In this document: positions 52,230-63,779 of the stretch, one piece after another
How the letters are laid out: each line of letters starts with the position of its first letter
Position numbering within the stretch: position 1 is the stretch's first letter
NCBI RefSeq assembly: GCF_032118995.1
Contig: NC_092651.1
Span: 25,528,349 to 25,592,348, forward strand
Source of the DNA: Asterias amurensis
Lineage: Eukaryota; Echinodermata; Asteroidea; Forcipulatida; Asteriidae
DNA length: 64,000 nucleotides
Reading direction: 5' to 3'
Notes under the pieces: generated by a model
The model's database searches: none
Told to the model about the DNA's origin: nothing
Seen by the model: only the letters and a program-made list of their open reading frames with translations
Translations under genes and position numbers: made by a program

Positions 52230-53220
52230 TTTTTAACAGTTCCAATTGTTGGTATGGAATATGGGGAGATGGTAGCTGCTCGCCAACTTTAGAAATAAAG
52301 GCGGGAAAACAGTGCAAAAACAGCAATATTGCAATGAATGTTTAGACTAATGTGAACTTAATATTACCTCAAACTTTATCAGATTAGGTTTGAATATTTT
52401 GTTTACAATTCAATAGGAACTGAAGAGTATCATCAAAGAAGGAAAGCTAAAGATTGTAAAGACTCTGACTCAGAATTTGTTTTTAAAGGCTATGGGGGGA
52501 TGAGACTCGTGAGTGGGTATTCGATCGAATGACTCTAAGAAACTTAGACTATTACAGGAGACGTCAGTTGAATATGCAAATAAGTTGGATGAATTTTATA
52601 ACCTATTTGATCAGTATGATTTCCATGTTGGTTGAAGTTAACAACCTGCATGTTTTACTACAAAATGGTCCAGATCCTTATGAGCTAAGTGTTTACGAAC
52701 AAGACGTGTGCAGTCAGTTAAAAAAAATGGAAACGTCTATAAAAGGGCTATGTCACACTTGCAAAGTTACAGGCTACCCCCCCCCCCCCGTTCAAGGCAA
52801 TCACGAATAAGACGTTTTGTTCTCGTTTCAGTTTTCTCGTTATTTAATTATATATATTTTTTTTCTGGGGGGGGGGTAAGAATTATCAGCTAGAATGTTT
52901 CTTGTGTTGCCTAGTTTTATAGGTGTTCCTTGTGTTTGCAGTGGTTGCAGTTTTGCCTCCGAGTTGCCTGTAAAAAGTTGCTCAGTGTGCCATGGCCTTA
53001 AGGCTGCAGTTGGACCAGTAGGAATTTCTGCAGAGGTCTCACAATCATGTACTCGAATCGGCTTTTTAGAAAGTAGCATTTAACTTATATTTTGGTATAC
53101 CCGCGGGTATATTCTACAGCTTTGGAAGTGCTCACGTATTATTCCTCATCCTCAAGAAATATTTTTTTAAATGCATAATGATCTCAGGCCACATCAATGA
53201 CAGGGTGTGTGTGTGAAAGG
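52230..53220. other. Intergenic stretch without recognised genes
   Basis: AT-rich sequence with a poly-C run near 52780 and a T/G-run near 52860. Short ORFs show no recognisable motif. Confidence 0.5.
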
Positions 53221-53228
53221 TTGTTTAA

Positions 53229-53547
53229 AGGGAAGGATACACGTTTGATAATTACTCAAAACAAATATTAACTTAAAAACTGACTTGGTAACAAGCATTG
53301 GAGAGCTGTTGATAGTATAAAACATTGTGGGAAACGACTCCCTCTGAAGTAATGTAATTTTTGAGAAAGAGGTAATTTCTCACTCAAATAATAAAAGACT
53401 TCTAGCTGTTTTTTCTTTCATCATTTTCTTGCAACTTCGATGACCGATTGAGCCCAAATTTCCACAGGCTTGTTATTTTATGCATATGATGGGATACACA
53501 AAGTGAGAAGACTGGTCTTTGATAATTACCAAACGTGTACCTTCCCT
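53229..53547. mobile_element. TTAA-flanked MITE, family 5
   Basis: Begins AGGGAAGGATACACGTTTG and ends in its inverse; TTAA at 53225-53228 and 53548-53551. The interior resembles family 1, so the ends have diverged from a common element. Confidence 0.8.
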
Positions 53548-54041
53548 TTAAGAATGTTTTGTTTGATTTGGTATCGTCTTTCTGGGTGTATCGTGCAACT
53601 CGCATATCGGGGAAGTCGCAGATTTGAACTGTTTCGGATATAAGTTAGGGTCTATGCTTACTTTAAAGCAAGGTTTCTGTGATAATCAAGCTATAGAGTG
53701 GTATTAACCCCGTTTTGGAATTATTGATAACTTTGGCAAATTGTTTAAATTTGTTTTAAAGTGACCGGAATTGATGGTCAAATTATATTGTCGTGTGTTC
53801 TTAGTTAATGATGTTTTTAATTTATTTTACTTTCATTTATATCTTATGGATACATTAAACTTTCTCAGCAATGATATAATTGTTAGAGCCATAAACTACA
53901 TTCATGAATACTTCAGACAGTTTCGCTGTTCCTGTTGGTTGAGAGCTTTAAAATGATTGGTTTTGTCTCAAATTCTATGTAAGTTTGAACCATTTCTTGG
54001 TCATTCTGAAACAGAAATGGGACATCCTGTATGCTACGTCT

Positions 54042-54317
54042 TAGCCTTGCTCAAGGCAGTCGCATTATCACACCGCACGACCCACGCATATACACACTGT
54101 CACATCGTACGACTACTGTGCACACAAGTCATCCGCACTCGTACCACTAACCGCATGCGGCTGACGGCCGACGCATGCGGATAGTGTACGGGGGCATCGT
54201 GTCGTGCGATGTGGTTACACACATCACACATTTTACGCAAAGTGAATACGGGTGGGTTTTCATACAGCGGCGGTCATTTTTTCGGAGTGAATAATTCGAC
54301 TACCTTGAGCAAGGCTA
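54042..54317. mobile_element. 276-bp MITE, TAGCCTTGCTCAAGGC family
   Basis: Same ends as 31703-32379, flanked by GCTACGTCT (54033-54041) and GCTACGTCC (54318-54326), a 9-bp duplication with one change. Shorter interior with the 'cgcatgcgg' fold-back. Confidence 0.88.
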
Positions 54318-54406
54318 GCTACGTCCCGAAAACCGATGGATAAATTCCAACAACAGGGGGCGGCACTATACAATTGGTTTGATTTGTAGCTTGAGAGAAT
54401 GCATGC

Positions 54407-54788
54407 ACCTGGGCCCAATTAATTCATAGCGCTGCTTAGCGGCCGATTTTGTGCTTACCTTGCAATTTCTATTTCATAGCGCCGCTAACCGTAAGCACAT
54501 GCACGAAAAAGCATGCTAACATTCCGGTATCTTACCGCACGAAAATAAGTGACGTCACAATGCAAATCCACGGTAAACACGCAATATGGCCGCCCAATTT
54601 TTCTGCTAACCTGTGAAATAACTAATGGCTCAAGCAAATGTTTTTCTGCTACGGTAAGCATAAGCACGCAAAATTGCTAACCGTTAAGCAGCGCTATGAA
54701 ATTGGGCCTGGCAGCGCTATGAAATAGAAATTGCAAAGTAAGCACAAAATCGGCCGCTAAGCAGCGCTATGAAATTGGGCCCAGGTGT
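54407..54788. mobile_element. MITE with GGGCCCAATT ends
   Basis: Terminal 'acctgggcccaatt' and inverse, with long inverted arms around 'catagcgctgcttagcggcc' and 'gattttgtgcttac'. Partial relatives lie at 220-350, 3240-3290, 35060-35150 and 62430-62505. Confidence 0.75.
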
Positions 54789-54932
54789 GTTTTCGCGGTC
54801 GTAACCAATAACTGTTTTAGTTGAACGTCACATTGCCCCCACTGTTTTTCACTTGCCATGTACCGAAACAGTTAATGGTTTCAGGTTGAAGTAGCCCGTA
54901 AGATACTTATTTTGTATAAGATCTAATCTTAA

Positions 54933-55305
54933 AGGCAGTGGACACTATTGGTAATTACTCAAAATAATTATTGGCATAAAACCTTTCTTGATGACGAGTT
55001 AATGGGGAGAGGTTGATGATATAAAACATTGTGAGAAACAGCTCCCTCTGAAGTGCCATAGTTTTCGAGAAAGAAGTAATTTTCCACGAATTTGATTTCA
55101 AGACCTCAGATTTAGAACTTGAGGTCTCCAAATCAACCATCTAAACACACACAACTGCGTGTGACAAGGGTGTTTTTTCTTTCATTATTCAACTTCGATG
55201 ATCGATTGAGCTCAAATTTTCACAGATTTGTTATTTTATGTATATGTTGAGATACACCAACTGTGAAGGCTAGTCTTTGACAATTACCAATAGTGTCCAC
55301 TGCCT
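54933..55305. mobile_element. MITE family 1, well-preserved copy
   Basis: TTAA at 54929-54932 and 55306-55309, with both termini close to AGGCAGTGGACACTATTGG. Confidence 0.85.
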
Positions 55306-55309
55306 TTAA

Positions 55310-56150
55310 TGTACACTTAATGTATTACTCAATCATTATACGTTTGTTAAACCAAATCGGTAGCTGAAATGGTTGATAGTTTGATTCTGATAGTTTGATC
55401 TTGTTTGATTTCTTTGTTGCATCTGAGAAAATTAAAGTCACCTGGAAGTGGTATTTTGACAAAATAAGGCTTTTGTCACTAATCTATGTGTTTTGTTGAG
55501 TGGAATATGAATAAACAGTTAACTAAGGTTCTACAAAATTAGTTATCTTATTTACAAATTTAAGAGTAGGCCCCGATCCGAAAGGGCGCTGTTCGTGACG
55601 TCAATCGAGGCGCGATATTTGAAGAGAAAATGCTGCACGGTGCTGAAAAAGACGTCAGACCGGACCACTAGGCACTATTGCTCTTGTGAGTCTGACCACC
55701 ATGCAGACTGACCCATCTGTAGTTGTTTTGCTGCATCCAGCAGCAATACAAATGCAAGAAAACAACATTTTCGAAACGTACAAACTCAATGACTTGGACT
55801 TTCATGTACCTTGCACGTGTGTTTACTCTACGCACCAAGGTAAAGTCTGCCTCGATTGACGTCACAAAAGGGGTGGGCGGAGTCAACCCCCAACAATTTT
55901 AACTATTTTTTTAACCATATAAATCGTGACAAACAATTACTAAACAAATTGATTTATTGTTACTAAACATTTACTCTTATGTTTGAAAAAAATAAAAATT
56001 CTATTTCCAGGTGACTTTAAGGCTTTTTGAGTGATTTGGTGATAATTTGGAGATTTTTGGATCGTAACATTATATTTTGGTGACCGGGTCTATTCTGCAA
56101 CTTTGGAAGTGCTCATTTAGTAAATACATGCGATCTCAGGCCAGTGGCCC
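55310..56150. other. Intergenic stretch, inverted repeat only
   Basis: 'gaaagtcacctggaagtg' near 55435 recurs inverted near 56010 ('ccaggtgactttaa'), suggesting an old fold-back element. No gene recognised. Confidence 0.4.
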
Positions 56151-57214
56151 AAAAGGTATTGATAACTCAAAATATTTGTAGCCTAAACTTATGTTGTAAA
56201 GAGCAATGGGTCCCCCCTGAAGTAATTTCCCACCAGAATATTTGAATTCAATAAAAGACCTCATCTGAGGTCTCGAATTAAAGCACACAACTTGTGCGAC
56301 AAGGTGTTGTTTCCATTATTATATCGCAATTTTGACGACCAATTCAGTCCAAATTTGTACAGTTTGTCATTTTATGCATAATGTTGAGAAACACCAAGTG
56401 AGAATACTGGTCTTTTACAATTACCAAAGGCTGGATTTCACCAAACTCTTCCTAACTTATGATGTTCACCAGATCAATTCCGTATCAGAGTACCGTACGT
56501 TATGATGCATTGAACCATAGAGCACTTGCTCTATGATTGAACCCACCCTTCGAATGAGTTACTCGTCCTAACTCGAGTTTTGTAAGTCGGCTGCAGTTCC
56601 TTTTATGAACACATTTTGTAGTCTCAAAAAGACTTGGTGATGGGCTTTCATTGGATTCAGTTAGTGTGAAGTGAGTCGGTTTACAGTAAGATCTTTGCAT
56701 CGACAATCACTCTCTTTGTAAGAATAAACCCTATGATTAAAAAAAAAAAAATCTGCGGAATTTGTAAACACATGTTGTAGTCACACAAAGGCAAGTGATG
56801 GGCTTTCATTTTGGGGTCAGTTAGTGTGAAGTGGATCGTGGTTTACCCTTCACACTTTGTGAGCATGAAATAAATCTCTCGCAGTCACTCTTTGTAAAGA
56901 AAACAACTATAAAATATAGTAATACCTTTTGCAAAATATATGGTAACCCTCTTGTGGGCACAACCATGTATTATATTAAATCTCTTTTAAAGGGAGGGTT
57001 GGCCCTGGAGCAGTTTTCATAGTCAACACAATTATTGAGCTTTGTTAATACATGGTGGTATCCGCAATTTTAGTTATTTTATTCTTATTCTTCACACACA
57101 CAAAGCTTCAAACATCACTAAAGTCACACTTTGGCCGTGTCCGAATTGACGACTTCGGCTACAGCTACGGCTAGGTCAGCGCGTTTGTCAGTGTTGAAGG
57201 ATAGGCAGACGCCC

Positions 57215-57372
57215 TATCTTTGTTAATATCTTTGCAAATATTTGCGATGTCGCAAATATCTTTGCAAATATCTGGCGATGTCGCAAATAATTATTTGCAA
57301 AGATATTTGCGACATCGCAAATATTTGCAAGATATTTGCAAAGATATTTGCGATGTCCCTTCAGGGCCACCA
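57215..57372. mobile_element. TATGGTGGCC element, right part, with GCAAATATTTGC array
   Basis: The right end 'gatgtcccttcagggccacc' matches the family. Inside are units of 'gcaaatatttgcgatgtc' and their inverses. The left end is missing. Confidence 0.7.
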
Positions 57373-57374
57373 TA

Positions 57375-57560
57375 CGTAAGTGTCCAATCCACACAAACAT
57401 GCCTCGAAATTGCACGGTTTTTCTTTTACCTTGCGAACTAACACGGTCGGCCATTTTGTGAAGTCAAAAACTTGACCTCACAAAATGAAGTAATTTTGAG
57501 CCATTTTTGTAAGGATCATTATATTCTACTTTTACAAGATATTTCCTACCATTATGTATT
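57375..57560. mobile_element. MITE family 2, interior fragment
   Basis: 'gcgaactaacacggtcggcc' and the 'cattatattctactttta' segment, without termini. Confidence 0.55.
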
Positions 57561-58461
57561 TGTTAGACCATCTCGCCAGATATCCAAGGCCGGTGGTGTC
57601 GCATGCAATTATGTCCTCTATGAAGTACTATCCGGAGGACATTATCTTCTTTGCCCGCCCCCCCTTAATTTAATCTTTGCCCCCACTTGCCCCACCAAAT
57701 GAAAATGTCTAGTTACGCCACTGCATCTGACACCGGCAACGTGTCCCTATAAGCATAGTGGTGCAAGCTGATTATCACTTGGACACATAAACTTCATAAC
57801 AAAATGAAACTTTCAAAAACTAAATAATGTTAAGTTTGCCACTTTAACGGAAACAAAATAAATGCGAGTTCGGGTTATTAAAAGGGGAATAAACTTTTTT
57901 CAGCGTGTTACTTTCAACCGCACGAGGGCGCTGTTGTTGCACATATTTTTTGCTTCCACAAAATGGAAGTTTCCGTCGAGACTTCGTAGCGTTCTTAACA
58001 ACCATCAAAACGGGTAATCAAAGTTTTGTTTTCCCTTTACAGCACACTTTTAAGGATATTAACATTTTTAGAGAAATATTAATAATCGGTTTTACTTTAT
58101 TGAAAAGCGGAACTCTTTTTACTTACCGTTGTAATGCCAGACTTGCTGTTTTCGTGGTTTGCACTGCATTGCACCAATTTCGTGAAAAATTAGAAGTGCA
58201 ATTGTTTATCACCGCCCTCTCTCTCTAGAATACGGAGAAAGGGAAACATTTCCGAATCCGGTCGCCACTTTTTCACTTATAATGAAAATAAAATAGACAG
58301 TCCAATTTTACTCAAAATCATTACACAAATTCTAAGGGTACGAGCTTGATCCTATGTCTAACTCTAATGAATCTTTTCATAACACTCAAAGTCAAAACAT
58401 CATCATCATCAGCTGATCATTAATTGAGTAAATATTTTGAAGAAAAAGGACAAAAACTTAC

Positions 58462-58560
58462 CAGAAATGGTCACAAATTTCCGAACTTGAGTTTTGAACT
58501 TGTGCGGGCGGAGCTACGGCTCTGAGTGATGTGTGCCTGATGGCTGGCTGATGACTTGCT
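58462..58560 (-). other. Possible antisense 5' exon upstream of BBS7
   Basis: On the minus strand a GC-richer stretch ends 'gaccatttctg' at a strong splice donor (gtaagttttt). It could be a noncoding first exon of a gene read leftwards, but no partner exon is seen. Confidence 0.25.
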
Positions 58561-59246
58561 TGAAAAAATGTCAAATCGGTTTTTTTGTCCCAACATTATG
58601 AATTTGAAGTCGGTAAGCATGCAAAGACAAAGTAACATTAATAAAGATTGAAAAAGAGGCGGCTGGGTACAGATGTTTTTTATGAATATTATTCCATTTT
58701 TTTAAGTTTCTAATATTTCTTATATTGTTTCATAGAATAGCCTCTTTTATATAAGTTGTAAAGGTTTTAGGCCTATAATAAAAAATTCACTTTATTCCTT
58801 AATTAATAACAAAAAGTTTAATTAAAATTTGTCATTTATGTTTAAATGGCCCAACGCTAAAATCACTGCCTTGCCCTACTCACTGAAGTCCAGTGTACAT
58901 TTTGAGCTATTGATTGAGAACAGAGATCATAAGTTAGGAAATAATTCAAAATAGAAGTTTCACCAAAGAGCAAATGCTCATGGACCAGAGACTAGGATTT
59001 GACTTTACCCAACTTCACAATGACCTACTCCTAGGACTGTGAGGTTCATTCCACTATCGTTGAGACGACGATAGCGGAACGAACCTCATGAAATCCCTCC
59101 CAGTTTCATGTTCAAAGTCCTATCCCATATTCTTTTTAAAGAGCGAGTTGCTGTTAGGAAACAAATCCTTAGTTGCTGCGTCTGTGTGAGCTGAAGGCGG
59201 AAGCTGCATTTCCAGTAAGTTGTCTTTTCCATCTCTGGCTGCAAAG

Positions 59247-62200
59247 ATGATGGAGTTAAATCTGCATCGGGCTGACTACCTCCAGGTAATGTAGTCCCTA
59301 ATATTATTCTCACTTCATTTTAATTTGTTTGTATCACAATTTTTGATTCTTTATTGCTTTGCTAGATGTTAAACTTGAATAAGTCTACCTGAATCACAAC
59401 TTTGATTTTTGTGCAATTTATAACTATAGACATTAAACCAAAGTCTGTATGAGAGAGAATGAATGTTGCCTTTTTGGTGTTTATATCCCCATGTGGGAGT
59501 TTGCCAAGTTCCCTTGACGGGAAGTTCATAACAAAAAATAAAATAAAAAACAAACAAATAAATCAAAGGAATTACTGCCAGGTTTTAAAATGGACATGGG
59601 TCTGGAATCAGCAGATTTTCGGGGACAGAAAGGTGTGGAGAATCATCCTGATTCGAGGGCATCACTTGACTAAAGTGTAATTTTGTTTGTTTACAATGAA
59701 AATGCACTAATTGGAGGGGAGTGACATCACCTCGTAGAATGAGGTTTTTAACAAGAAGTGAATTTGTCTTCTCACTAGGTTGGAGTTACGTCGCCTCGTA
59801 GCATGAGGTTACTACCGGAGAAGAAACCCAAAGCAGTTCAGAAAGTGGCTGTCGCAGATCAAACTGGCGTCTTACAGTGCTTCAATATGAAGAAAGGAGA
59901 GCCAGTAGTAAGTATTACTTGTTTTTTATCCTTATACTCGGTACTTTCTTGAGTTCTGTGCAACAAAATCTAAAGGCAAATCACTCATGTGGGATTCAAA
60001 GTAACATCCTGTGCATCGCTAGAGCAGATGTCATACCACTAGACCACCGAGCTAGCCGGTGGCTAGAGGCAGTTTAAATCCTCTGTTTTAGCAGTGGGTA
60101 CGGCAATGATTTAATAGATGTAAAAAAATATTAAGAATATTACTAAGCATGAAGTATTGTACATTTGCTCAAGCAATGTAAAGTTCAAGGGTTCGATTCC
60201 CACCAAAGTGATTTGCCTGTGGATTTTGTTCACAGCACTTGGAGAAAGTACTAAGTATACACTGTTTAAAACACATCAGTTTAAGGGTAAATAACCAAGA
60301 TACAAAATTAACATCTAACAGTAGTTAGTAATTAGGTTCCGTTTGCTTACTACCACTACAAGGGGAGACCCCGGCCTGTGTGCCAGGAGTTACAGTAAAA
60401 TGTTTAAAGCAATCGCACAACATCGGTAAACAGTATTGTCCAAAGGCCCACACTTCAGGTATCACAATGTATATAATATAAAATAACAAACCTGTGAAAA
60501 TTTAGGCACAATCGGTCATCGGAGTGGGGAGAAAATAACCGGACAACCCACCCTTGTTTCCGCACGTTTCGCCGTGTCATGACATGTGTTTAAAATAAAT
60601 CTGTTATTCTCGATATCGAGAATTGATAATTGTTTTAATGTTTTCTCTAAAAGTAAAGCATTTCATGGAATAATAAGTCGAGGGAAGTCTTTCACTGTTA
60701 CCTTCTGTAACCCCTGTAAGTTATTTGTAATCGGTGAACTTTTAATTTTTGTCTGTTCAAAATTCTCCAAATGATAAACGATTCAATTTCTTTTTGTTTT
60801 TATAGAGTGCCTTTAAGACTCTCCCTGGACCTAAGATTGCTCGTCTGGAGCTCGGAGGGGCCTTGGGAACACCTCCGGACAAAGTGTTCATCACATCCGG
60901 GTCAGAGGTCAAAGGTTTCACCAAGAAGGGCAAGCAGTTCTTGGGGTTTGACACCAATCTGACAGAGAGCATCAAAACAATGTAAGAAATAGGTGCTAAC
61001 CAAATGTGTGCTTACCAAATAGGTCATAGCCAAATTGGTGCTAAACAAAAAGGTGCTAAGTATTTTTTTAAAAGCTTTGCATGGTGTGGATAAATAGGAA
61101 GAAACTATAAATAAATAGTAAACTTACGGGTACAACCATGTGTAATCTCTTTTGTGGGAGTGTTGGCTCTAAAAAAAGAACCAGCGTGGTTTCTTTTCAG
61201 AGCCAACACTCCCACAAAAGAGTTTTACACATGGTTGTACCATAGAGTAACAGTTGTACCTGCTAGTTTACGATTTATTTATAGTTTCTTCCTAAAAAGG
61301 TGCTTAACCAAATAGGTCCCAACCAAACAGGTGCTAACCAAAAAGGTGCCAACTAAAAAGGTGCCAACTAAAAAGGTGCCATCCAAATGGTTGCTAAACT
61401 AATAATAGGTGTTCATCAATCAATCAATCAATCAGAGGGAATTTATATAGCGCCAAAATCAACCAAAGTTGTTCAAAGGCCCTAAAGACAGTTGGATGAA
61501 ATTAATTTTGATACACTTGTTGGAATAGAAAACATTTGAGGAGTTTCTTGAAAATGTGAATAGTGTTAGCATCCTTGATGTGGTTAGGGAGAGTGTTCCA
61601 TTCTTTTGGTCCAAAAAGGAGAGTGAGCGATCTAACAGGTGCCCAACTTCAAAGAGCTGCTTAAGTACAACAGGTAGCTAAGCACTTCATCACATATGCT
61701 ACTCACTAGTGCTGGGCGAATAGTGAAATTTTTTTATTCGGATACCGCTGGCCAACTATCCGAAATTCACCGGATATTCGAATGTTTTTTTCCGCCGCTA
61801 GAGGGCGCTATTTAAAAAAAATAATTTTTTTTTTTTTGCCGCTACAGGGCGCTGTTCGTTTGTGAATGGGATGTTATGGGTGGATTGATATTAGTTTTAG
61901 ACCAGTGTCACTCGGTTCATTCATAAAAATGACCGGATCTAATTTTAAGATGGCAACTTGCTTTTTCTTTTGATCGTGATTGACTCTACGTGAAGGAAAA
62001 CTTTTGTAATCTTTGAACAAATTACGTCAGAAACGTCATCGTTTTAACTCTTCAAGGAGGTGAGCATAGTTAAATACTTAATATATGCTTTTTTATGCTG
62101 GTTTAATAGAAGTTTCATACGGATTCCGACAAAACAATTCATGTCAGTTGTCGACCGACGTCCGCGGATATTCGGATATTAAAGAATATCCGGTTTCTCG

Positions 62201-62781
62201 GTTGTAATTACAGAATTATCCGGTTTGTAAATAGGTATTCGTGCCCTATGCGGATATCCGGTTAAGAAAAAAAAGGCATTTGCGGTTACGGATAGGAAAA
62301 CCTATTCGCCATTAACCGGATATTCGAATTATTCGCCCAGGCCTACTACTCACCAGAATAAGGTCACCATTTCTGTTCACATATATCATCCATAACTGGT
62401 ATCCTCCCCATATTTTCTTAGCAAACAATTGCGCTATGAAATGGAAATTCTACAGTAAGCACAAAATCGGCTGCTAAGCATCTCTATGAAATTGGGCCCT
62501 GAAGTTTGTTTTATCTTCCAGGTGGGTATGTGGCAGCCATCTTTTCCTAGGCGGTAATTACATCTTTAATCACTACATCGATTGCAAAGATGAGAATTAC
62601 TATCTCTGTAGCGACCGCATCAACGACATCATCTGCTTGCCGCTGAACCGTGTCAAGGAGGTGACTCCCGTCCTAGCGTGCCAGGATCGCGTCTTGAGGG
62701 TTCTAGATGGATCCAACCTATTGTATGAAGTGGAAGTGGCCGGGCCCCCACAGTCACTGTGTTTGTTTGCTGATGAGGGAG
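59247..62781 (+). CDS. BBS7: BBS7, BBSome subunit (5' part; continues beyond window)
   Basis: Subunit of the BBSome, which moves membrane cargo into and out of cilia. Four exons are visible: 59247-59285, 59779-59907, 60806-60981 and 62522-62781, joining in frame to about 201 residues of roughly 715. They form the start of the N-terminal beta-propeller. Two adjacent ATGs occur (59247 and 59250); the second aligns with the family start ([12 protein letters not shown]). Recognised blocks are [72 protein letters not shown] and [17 protein letters not shown]. The last exon ends at a phase-1 donor (62781) and the rest lies to the right. Introns hold a SINE, a hAT-like MITE and a duplicated piece of exon 2. 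Confidence 0.95.
59715..59750 (+). repeat. Upstream partial duplicate of BBS7 exon 2
   Basis: 59718-59750 matches 59782-59814 at 27 of 33 bases with a 64-bp offset. Read in the exon frame it gives [11 protein letters not shown] against [11 protein letters not shown]. Four of the six changes are synonymous. Confidence 0.7.
59935..60110 (-). repeat. tRNA-derived SINE (type B) in BBS7 intron 2
   Basis: The minus strand has the A-box 'ggtggtctagtggta' and a decayed B-box 'tttgaatcccac', followed by the body shared with 34370 and 39505. Confidence 0.65.
60408..60745. mobile_element. MITE family 3, decayed copy
   Basis: Begins after TTAA and carries 'ggtaaacagtattgtcc' and the 'cctgtgaaaatttaggc' interior; the termini are diverged. 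Confidence 0.55.
61087..61298. mobile_element. Fold-back element inside a minisatellite
   Basis: The arms 'ggaagaaactataaataaat' and 'gggagtgttggctct' recur inverted. It is inserted in an 'aaccaaaaaggtgcta' short tandem repeat present on both sides (60995-61065 and 61300-61395). Confidence 0.75.
61410..61640 (-). repeat. LINE-like 3' tail fragment with (ATTG)n
   Basis: The minus strand ends with a 'gcgctatataaattccctc' motif and then a TGAT repeat, typical of CR1/L2 tails. Confidence 0.5.
61707..62345. mobile_element. hAT-like MITE with perfect 8-bp target duplication
   Basis: Ends TAGTGCTGGGCGAATA and inverse TATTCGCCCAGGCCTA. CTACTCAC flanks both sides (61699-61706 and 62346-62353). The interior has many 'ccggatattcg' motifs in both directions. 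8-bp duplications are characteristic of hAT elements. It lies in BBS7 intron 3. Confidence 0.88.
62430..62505. repeat. Fragment of the GGGCCCAATT MITE
   Basis: 'gtaagcacaaaatcggctgc' and 'tctatgaaattgggccc' match the right arm of 54407-54788. It ends just before BBS7 exon 4. Confidence 0.6.
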
Positions 62782-63001
62782 GTACGTTCTATTACAGTAT
62801 CGGGGTGATATGTTTTTAGTATTTTGAAAGGAATTGAGTGTTGTGCCCTAGTTGTTTAGTGCATCAGCTTTTGGTATTGTTAGAGTGAGTTTTGGGGTCC
62901 TGGTGATGACACTTGTTCTTGGGCGAGGCAGATGACCATTATTGCTTCCTTCTTCAGGTTGAACACTAAGTAGTAGCTTGTGTGTGTGTGTTATGCCTTA
63001 A

Positions 63002-63365
63002 AGGCAGTGGACACTATTGGTAATTGTCAAAGACTAGTCTTCACAGTTGGTGTATTTCAACATATGCATAAAATAACAAACCTGTGAAAATTTGAGCTCA
63101 ATCGATCATCGAACTTGCGAGATAATAATGAAAGAAAAATAACCCTTGCAACACGAAGTTGTGTGCGTTTAGATGGTTGATTTCATGACTTGAGGTCTCG
63201 AATTCAAATTCGTGGAAAATTACTTCTTTCTCGAAAACTATGGCACTTCAGAGGGAGCCGTTTCTAACAATGTTTTATACCATCAACCTCTCCCCGTTAC
63301 TCGTCACCAAGAAAGGTTTTATGCCAATAATTATTTTGAGTAATTACCAATAGTGTCCACTGCCT
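63002..63365. mobile_element. MITE family 1, well-preserved copy
   Basis: TTAA at 62998-63001 and 63366-63369; both termini match AGGCAGTGGACACTATTGG. Confidence 0.85.
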
Positions 63366-63494
63366 TTAAACGAACCCAGTACAACTGCCTCAAGTGGATC
63401 CCATAAAAATAGCACTTTATAAGTTTAATTTGAAACATTGGATGGTGGAAGAATAACTATGAGAGGTTTGCGGTAATTCTATGTGAATATCTTT

Positions 63495-63570
63495 CTTGAG
63501 TAGTGTTGGTTCTGAAAACGACTCAACGTTTCGATCAGTTCGCTCTGATTGTCCTCAGGAGAATGCTAGA
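63495..63570 (-). repeat. Diverged relative of the 17.5-kb retroelement end
   Basis: The minus strand reads 'ctcctgaggacaatcagagc' then 'cgttgagtcgttttcagaac'. The stem of the histone-like hairpin is broken here. Confidence 0.5.
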
Positions 63571-63779
63571 CGCATAAGCAGCATCAAGCAACAGAGGCCA
63601 GTATTTTCCTGAAGAAAGTCGGAGCATGCTTTAGAAATGTTTAATAATAATAATAATAATAATAATTGTGGCTTCTTATATAGCGCACATGTCCGTCACC
63701 TAGTGACGCTCCTGGCGCTGTAACATACAGTATTTCCTGCCAGATGTGGGACTACGTGTTTGAATTATGAGACCTAATT

